Source: JAYZDB01 sp036338025 (lineage in GTDB: Bacteria; Planctomycetota; UBA1135; UBA2386). Taken from it: a stretch of 6,176 bases of DNA. This document shows, piece after piece, positions 1 to 3,807 of the stretch. A program made the translations under genes and the position numbers. The notes beneath the pieces were generated by a model. The model made no database searches and was not told where the DNA came from. It saw nothing but the letters and a program-made list of their open reading frames with translations. Numbering within the stretch: position 1 is the first letter of the stretch; each line of letters begins with the position of its first letter. The stretch covers positions 1-6,176 of the forward strand of contig JAYZDB010000173.1 in assembly GCA_036338025.1 (NCBI GenBank), given 5' to 3'.

Positions 1-1
1 G

Positions 2-6
2 GGAGG
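2..6 (+). promoter_or_regulatory. Shine-Dalgarno-like GGAGG before the lipoprotein gene
   Basis: A GGAGG core lies four bases before the GTG at position 11. The spacing is a little short, but it is the best ribosome-binding site near this start and supports GTG as the initiator. Nothing further upstream is visible, so an earlier start outside the window cannot be excluded. Confidence 0.5.
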
Positions 7-10
7 GAAC

Positions 11-475
11 GTGTCCAAGCATCCGCTGGCTGCTGCAACAACCTTGCTCGCCCCCGCCATCCTGACGCTTGTCACGGGTTGTGCCGTGCCGACCATGGTG
101 GTCACAACCACGCCGAAAGACGCCCTGGTCTGGATCGATGGCCGCAGAGCCAAACCGTCCACGCCCGGCGACGCGATCGAAAAGCGCCGGCGCTACTACG
201 GGACCACAGCCATCCACAGTCGGCAACCGGGCTTGGTACGCGAACAAGAGTTGATCGACCTTCACTACCAACTGAACGCCGACGAACCGTTCTCGCCCTG
301 GCTATTCCCTTTCGATTTCCTGCTCGAAGCCATCACCCTGCCGTTCGATTCTGACCGCTACCGGCACCACGTGGAACTCGAACTGAAGGCCCGTCCAACC
401 CCGGTCGGAGGCATCCGCCCACGAAATCTCAATGCCATCCGTGAGCGCGCCAGGCAGGCGGTGTTGGCACGCTGA
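11..475 (+). CDS. Small lipoprotein with PEGA-like domain
   Basis: The 154-residue product begins at GTG with a short basic n-region (Lys3, His4), then a hydrophobic stretch to about residue 22 and a lipobox-like LVTGC with Cys24. It is therefore predicted to be cut by signal peptidase II and lipid-anchored, leaving a mature chain of about 131 residues. Residues 30-66 (VVTTTPKDALVWIDG, then YYGTT) resemble a PEGA-type surface beta domain, with its pattern of a Pro, a small-residue strand, a 'V-x-I-D-G' turn and a later 'G-T'. Residues 93-113 (PFSPWLFPFDFLLEAITLPF) are aromatic and resemble the C-terminal part of PEGA lipoproteins that I recall from planctomycetes; that resemblance is from memory. 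The tail from about 135 is Arg-rich. The precise function is unknown. Its stop overlaps the murD start, so the two are probably co-transcribed and translationally coupled. An envelope location fits the neighbouring wall-synthesis gene but does not prove a shared job. Confidence 0.75.
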   Translation: MSKHPLAAATTLLAPAILTLVTGCAVPTMVVTTTPKDALVWIDGRRAKPSTPGDAIEKRRRYYGTTAIHSRQPGLVREQELIDLHYQLNADEPFSPWLFPFDFLLEAITLPFDSDRYRHHVELELKARPTPVGGIRPRNLNAIRERARQAVLAR

Positions 476-1920
476 TGTCACGTCGACAGGCACTCGTCCT
501 GGGGCTGGGACGATTTGGCGGAGGCGTCGCCAGCGTCCGGCACCTGGTCCGACTCGGATACCGGGTACGGGTGACCGATCGAGCGACTGCCGCAGACCTC
601 CAGGATTCCGTCGCGACACTCGCCGCGGAACCGGAACTCGAAGAACACCTCGAATGGCGGCTCGGTGAGCCAGGCGATGACACCAGTCTGCTGGACGGGA
701 TCGAGTTGCTGGTCTGCAACCCGGGGATTCCAAGCCAGCACCCACTACTCGAGTTCGCCGACCAACGCGACGTCCCTATCACCCAAGAGGTCAACCTCTT
801 CTTGGAGTCGTATCCGGGCAAGGTGGTGGCGGTATCCGGCACGAACGGCAAATCGACCACTGCCACCCTGCTCGCCAACGCCTTGCGCCGCTGCGGTGTC
901 GACACCCTGCTCGGTGGCAACATCGGTCACAGCCTTCTCGACGAGCAGGCAACCTGGAGTTCCAGCCAGGTCGCCGTCTTGGAACTGTCTTCCTTCCAAC
1001 TCGAACGCATAGACCCGGATCGCCACCGCGTGCTGGGAACGGTGTTGACCCGGATCACCGCCGATCACCTCGATCGCCATGGCGATCTGGCGAGCTACCA
1101 GGCGGCCAAGGGTCGCGCCGCCGCCATGGCCGACGAATTCCTGGTCCACACCGCGGATGACCAGGTGGCGGCGGGCTTTGCCCAGGAAGGCCAGAGCGTG
1201 CTGGTGCACGGGCCGCATGACAGCCACGCGAGCCTGGCAGCCTCCAGCCGAGACGGCATGGTGTGGTCGCACATGGGCACAGATCCGGGGCCGGTGCTCA
1301 CGACCCCTGCTCTGAAGTTGCCCGGTGACTTTCAGGTCGAAAACGTAATGGCCGCCTTCCTCGCCACCACGCAAATCACGGACATGCTTGTCACTGATTC
1401 CGGCTGCAGGCACTCCGCCGCTATGGCGCTCGCAACCACCAAGCCACTCACCAATCGGCTGCAACTCTCCGCCACGGTGGCAGGCCGACACATCTTTGGA
1501 AATGCGGTATCCACCCAGATCGATAGCACCCTGAGCGCAATCGACAGCTTGCCCGGGCAGGTGCACTGGGTCGGTGGCGGAAAGAGCAAGGACGGCGAAT
1601 ACTCCGAGCCGGGTTCCCAGATCGGCGACCGGGTCGCCTCCGCCCACCTGTTCGGGGCGGTGGCCATGCCGATGGCCAAGGTGATGGGCAATCGAGTAGC
1701 TACAACGGTACACCAAGACCTCGAACAGGCTCTGGACGCCGCGTGGGCCACCAGCCGGTCAGGCGACACGATCTTGTTCAGCCCGGCATTCGCGTCCTTC
1801 GACCAGTTTCCCAACTTCGCAGCCCGGGCCCGACGCTTCGACGCCTGGGTCCACCGCCTACGGGAGGAAACGAGTCCAACTCTTGGAACATCTCCTGACC
1901 TTCCGTCGATGCACCGCTAG
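475..1920 (+). CDS. murD: UDP-N-acetylmuramoylalanine--D-glutamate ligase (MurD family), altered C-terminal motif
   Basis: MurD adds D-glutamate to UDP-MurNAc-L-Ala with ATP in the cytoplasm, the second amino-acid step of peptidoglycan precursor synthesis. The 481-residue product has all three Mur-ligase domains. The N-terminal nucleotide-sugar fold carries GLGRFGGG (10-17). The ATPase domain has P-loop GTNGKST (122-128), GGNIG (147-151), ELSSFQLE (170-177, Glu170), DHLDRH (197-202, His198), and Tyr208/Lys212, the latter matching the carbamylated Lys. Asn290 lies in FQVEN. The C-terminal domain begins near Arg328 and has GGKSKDGEY (368-376) and SPAFASFDQFPNF (436-448), including Ser441, Phe448 and Arg451. 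Numbering by an ungapped alignment from Arg328, the usual DSKATN segment reads NAVSTQ (343-348), so the normal Asp and Lys are Asn343 and Val345. Length is slightly above the usual 430-470. The ATG overlaps the upstream stop (TGATG), implying coupling. MurD is clearly the nearest family; full activity is less certain. Confidence 0.92.
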   Translation: MSRRQALVLGLGRFGGGVASVRHLVRLGYRVRVTDRATAADLQDSVATLAAEPELEEHLEWRLGEPGDDTSLLDGIELLVCNPGIPSQHPLLEFADQRDVPITQEVNLFLESYPGKVVAVSGTNGKSTTATLLANALRRCGVDTLLGGNIGHSLLDEQATWSSSQVAVLELSSFQLERIDPDRHRVLGTVLTRITADHLDRHGDLASYQAAKGRAAAMADEFLVHTADDQVAAGFAQEGQSVLVHGPHDSHASLAASSRDGMVWSHMGTDPGPVLTTPALKLPGDFQVENVMAAFLATTQITDMLVTDSGCRHSAAMALATTKPLTNRLQLSATVAGRHIFGNAVSTQIDSTLSAIDSLPGQVHWVGGGKSKDGEYSEPGSQIGDRVASAHLFGAVAMPMAKVMGNRVATTVHQDLEQALDAAWATSRSGDTILFSPAFASFDQFPNFAARARRFDAWVHRLREETSPTLGTSPDLPSMHR

Positions 1921-1930
1921 ACTGCATGGC

Positions 1931-2473
1931 ATGCAGTGCAGCGTCTGCCACAAGCTCCAAGCCACAATTCACGTCCTCGACCTCATCGACGGTGAATTCG
2001 CCGAGGAGCAGAACCTCTGCCCGAACTGCGCGGAAGGCGCTGGCATGGTCCACCCCAAGGCCACCCCGCTCAAAATCTCACCGGAAATGTTGGAGGACCT
2101 CCTCGGCACAATGCAGAGTTCCGGCGGCGAAGGGGTCTCCCCACACCCCTCAGAACTCGAAGAATCCTGCCCAGCCTGCGGTTTGACTTCGAGCCAGTTC
2201 CGGTCCCGAGGCAGGCTCGGCTGTCCACGATGCTACGACACTTTCCGCCGCAGCCTTCTGCCGCTGCTCGAACGCGTCCACGATGCCACCAGCCACAAGG
2301 GGCGCTGTCCCGGCACGACCACACAATTGTCGGGCGGGGATGACAAGTTGACAGAGTTACGGCACAGCTTGCGTGACGCCATCACCGCGGAAAACTACGA
2401 ACTGGCTGCGCAACTTCGCGACAAGATACGCTCGGTGACGCACCCAACCGAAGGGCGGGAGTCGCAGAATTGA
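1931..2473 (+). CDS. mcsA: McsA: zinc-finger/UVR activator of the McsB arginine kinase
   Basis: McsA binds and activates McsB and helps link it to ClpC. The 180-residue product from ATG 1931 starts with the family's zinc finger: Cys3-x2-Cys6 and Cys30-x2-Cys33. A second pair of CxxC motifs follows, Cys80/Cys83 and Cys98/Cys101 (CPAC, CPRC), giving two treble-Cys zinc sites. A linker rich in small residues separates them. The C-terminus holds a UVR motif, roughly residues 139-169, with the core YELAAQLRDKI. The frame stays open upstream to a TTG at 1883, but that start would add 16 residues not seen in the family and overlap murD by 38 bases. ATG 1931 puts the first CxxC at residue 3, as in Bacillus McsA. 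There is no good Shine-Dalgarno before 1931, so reinitiation after the murD stop 10 bases upstream is likely. The stop overlaps the mcsB start. Confidence 0.9.
   Translation: MQCSVCHKLQATIHVLDLIDGEFAEEQNLCPNCAEGAGMVHPKATPLKISPEMLEDLLGTMQSSGGEGVSPHPSELEESCPACGLTSSQFRSRGRLGCPRCYDTFRRSLLPLLERVHDATSHKGRCPGTTTQLSGGDDKLTELRHSLRDAITAENYELAAQLRDKIRSVTHPTEGRESQN
2457..2461 (+). promoter_or_regulatory. Ribosome-binding site for mcsB inside mcsA
   Basis: GGGAG ends eight bases before TTG 2470, within the last codons of mcsA. It supports the unusual TTG start of mcsB. No ATG occurs in frame until residue 88, far inside the conserved kinase domain. Confidence 0.65.
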
Positions 2474-3540
2474 GCGGTAGCGAAGACCGCCCTGGAGACC
2501 TCGAACTCGGCGAGTGGCTGCGGGGCACCGGTCCGGCCCAGGACATCGCGATCTGCACCCGTGTACGGCTGGCCCGCAACGTGCAGGGTTACTCCTTCTC
2601 CTCCTGCCTCGGCGAACTCGAGGCCCAGGAGCTGACGACCTTTCTCGGCAACGAGTTGTCCAATCTGCCTACCGATGACGCCCTGGCTGTCACGGACCTG
2701 CTCAACCTCCGTGATCTGGACCGGGAGATGTTGATGGAACGGCACCTGATCAGCCGCGACCATGCCACCAACAAGCATCCACGCGGCGTCGCCGTCAACG
2801 CCGGCGAGAGCATCGCGGTGATGATCAACGAGGAGGACCACATTCGGGCCCAGATCTTCCTTTCAGGCTTCCAGGTGCAAGAAGGGTTCGAGGTCGCAGC
2901 GCGGCTCGACAACACCCTGATGGAGAAGCTACCGATGGCATTCTCCGAGGAATTCGGCTTCCTGACCACCTGTCCGACCAATACCGGCACGGGGTTACGG
3001 GTCTCGGTGATGCTGCACCTGCCGGGACTGGTGTGGGCTGAGGAGATCGAGAAAGCCACCAACACGGCCCAGAAGATCCACCTGGCAGTACGGGGCCTCT
3101 ACGGGGAAGGCAGCCGGGCGCTCGGCGATTTCTACCAGGTCAGCAACCAGGTAACGCTGGGCCGCTCGGAATCCCAGATCCTCCAGGACGTTTCGGCCGC
3201 CGTAACGCGGATCGTCGAGTGGGAACGCGAGGTGCGAGAGGCCCTCATGAAGGGTCGCGCCAGGCTCCGCACCCTGGACAAGCTCCACCGCGCCATGGGC
3301 ACCCTGGAGCGTGCTCACATCCTGACCAGCGAGGAGTCCCTGACCTGCCTTTCGGCGGTTCGGTTCGGAGTCCAACAGGGCCTGTTCGACTCCCTGAACA
3401 TGCAGCAACTCAACCGGGCGCTGCTCCTGTCCCAGCCAGCCCACCTCCAACGCCTCTCCAATGAGACCCTCGGCCCCGAAGATCGTGACGAACGCCGCGC
3501 AAAACTGGTGCGGGAACTGCTCGGAAGCCGCCTGAATTAG
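2470..3540 (+). CDS. mcsB: McsB protein-arginine kinase
   Basis: McsB phosphorylates arginine side chains of proteins, marking them for ClpC-ClpP. It belongs to the ATP:guanido phosphotransferase fold. The 356-residue product matches the family's length. Visible motifs are: nucleotide-binding TRVRLARN (30-37); MINEEDH (118-124); the catalytic-Cys loop TTCPTNTGTG (166-175, Cys168), with Arg177 beside it; and RGLYGEGSRALGDFYQVSNQ (208-227), with Glu213 one residue off Glu212 of the Geobacillus enzyme. LGRSESQI follows at 230-237. Near the C-terminus RDERRA (339-344) exactly fits RDxxRA, the pocket through which McsB senses phosphoarginine; it marks the protein-kinase subgroup and separates it from metabolite kinases such as creatine kinase. 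The gene starts at TTG and overlaps the mcsA stop (TTGA), so coupled translation and a fixed McsA:McsB ratio are likely. No residue I checked is missing, and activity is expected. Confidence 0.97.
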   Translation: MSGSEDRPGDLELGEWLRGTGPAQDIAICTRVRLARNVQGYSFSSCLGELEAQELTTFLGNELSNLPTDDALAVTDLLNLRDLDREMLMERHLISRDHATNKHPRGVAVNAGESIAVMINEEDHIRAQIFLSGFQVQEGFEVAARLDNTLMEKLPMAFSEEFGFLTTCPTNTGTGLRVSVMLHLPGLVWAEEIEKATNTAQKIHLAVRGLYGEGSRALGDFYQVSNQVTLGRSESQILQDVSAAVTRIVEWEREVREALMKGRARLRTLDKLHRAMGTLERAHILTSEESLTCLSAVRFGVQQGLFDSLNMQQLNRALLLSQPAHLQRLSNETLGPEDRDERRAKLVRELLGSRLN

Positions 3541-3579
3541 CCCTGACTGATGGGCTTGTCGGGCCAGGCCAGGCTGGAT

Positions 3580-3605
3580 CCAGGCATGCTTGTTGCATAC
3601 CCTGG
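3580..3605 (+). other. Stem-loop A downstream of mcsB
   Basis: CCAGG (3580-3584) pairs with CCTGG (3601-3605), and ATGC (3586-3589) pairs with GCAT (3595-3598). A small internal loop separates the two helices and the loop is TTGTT. It begins about 40 bases after the mcsB stop. No run of T follows, so it is not a standard Rho-independent terminator. It could stabilise the mcsB mRNA end or act as a leader element of clpC. Confidence 0.45.
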
Positions 3606-3621
3606 GGGGCCGGTGCCCAGG
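3601..3621 (+). other. Stem-loop B, competing with stem-loop A
   Basis: CCTGGG (3601-3606) is a perfect reverse complement of CCCAGG (3616-3621), enclosing a nine-base GC-rich loop. It uses the same CCTGG as stem-loop A, so the two cannot form together. No T-run follows. Confidence 0.45.
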
Positions 3622-3718
3622 CCTCTAGAGCAGGACGGGGGACCGAAAATTCGCACAAATTAGGGCCCCAAAAGGCCAGACAGCCGACTCAAAAGGATTC
3701 CTTGGGGACGAGGACCGG

Positions 3719-3746
3719 GGAACCGGGTAAATCATCAAGGGGTTCC
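3719..3746 (+). repeat. Inverted repeat GGAACC-N16-GGTTCC upstream of clpC
   Basis: GGAACC (3719-3724) and GGTTCC (3741-3746) are perfect reverse complements separated by 16 bases, and lie about 60 bases before the clpC start. The half-sites could be an operator. GGAAC also resembles the -35 of some ECF sigma promoters. With six-base arms in GC-rich DNA, chance cannot be excluded. Confidence 0.25.
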
Positions 3747-3793
3747 AGCCGATCTATAGGGACCGGCCCAACCAATCCTCTGGAGGGTCAAAC

Positions 3794-3799
3794 GGAGAA
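3794..3799 (+). promoter_or_regulatory. Ribosome-binding site of clpC
   Basis: GGAGAA lies eight bases before ATG 3808. An in-frame TAA at 3802-3804 rules out any upstream extension, so this ATG is the true start. Confidence 0.65.
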
Positions 3800-3807
3800 A
3801 GTAACGG

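Larger units (their letters stand above)
3541..3807 (+). promoter_or_regulatory. Intergenic leader between mcsB and clpC
   Basis: The 267 bases between mcsB and clpC are far longer than any other gap in the window, so clpC probably has its own promoter or processing site here. The first third is rich in CCAGG/CCTGG repeats (3564-3621) and a 10-base palindrome, CTGGATCCAG (3574-3583). An AT-richer patch lies at 3646-3662. A weak -10-like TAAATC sits at 3728-3733, with TTGGGG at 3702-3707, but the 20-base spacing is too long for a convincing sigma-70 promoter. I see no CIRCE element and no full CtsR box. No convincing small ORF or RNA gene was found. Confidence 0.5.

Noticed and set aside
745..1716. 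Long minus-strand open frame (323 codons) opposite murD
   Set aside because: The plus strand encodes an unmistakable MurD here. The reverse frame has no recognisable domain and is what GC-rich codon bias produces on the opposite strand.
1883..1930. Upstream TTG start extending mcsA by 16 codons
   Set aside because: It would place the first zinc-finger Cys pair at residue 19 rather than 3, unlike the family, and overlap murD by 38 bases.
3664..3677. GGCC-N6-GGCC as a clpC terminator or sigma-32-like -10 (CCCCA)
   Set aside because: The stem is only four bases with no T-run, and no CTTGAA-like -35 lies at the right distance upstream.
3786..3792. GGTCAAA heptad just before clpC, identical to a CtsR half-site
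   Set aside because: A CtsR box needs a second heptad three bases later. The following AGAAAGT matches only three of seven positions and no ctsR gene is present, so a single heptad is best treated as chance.
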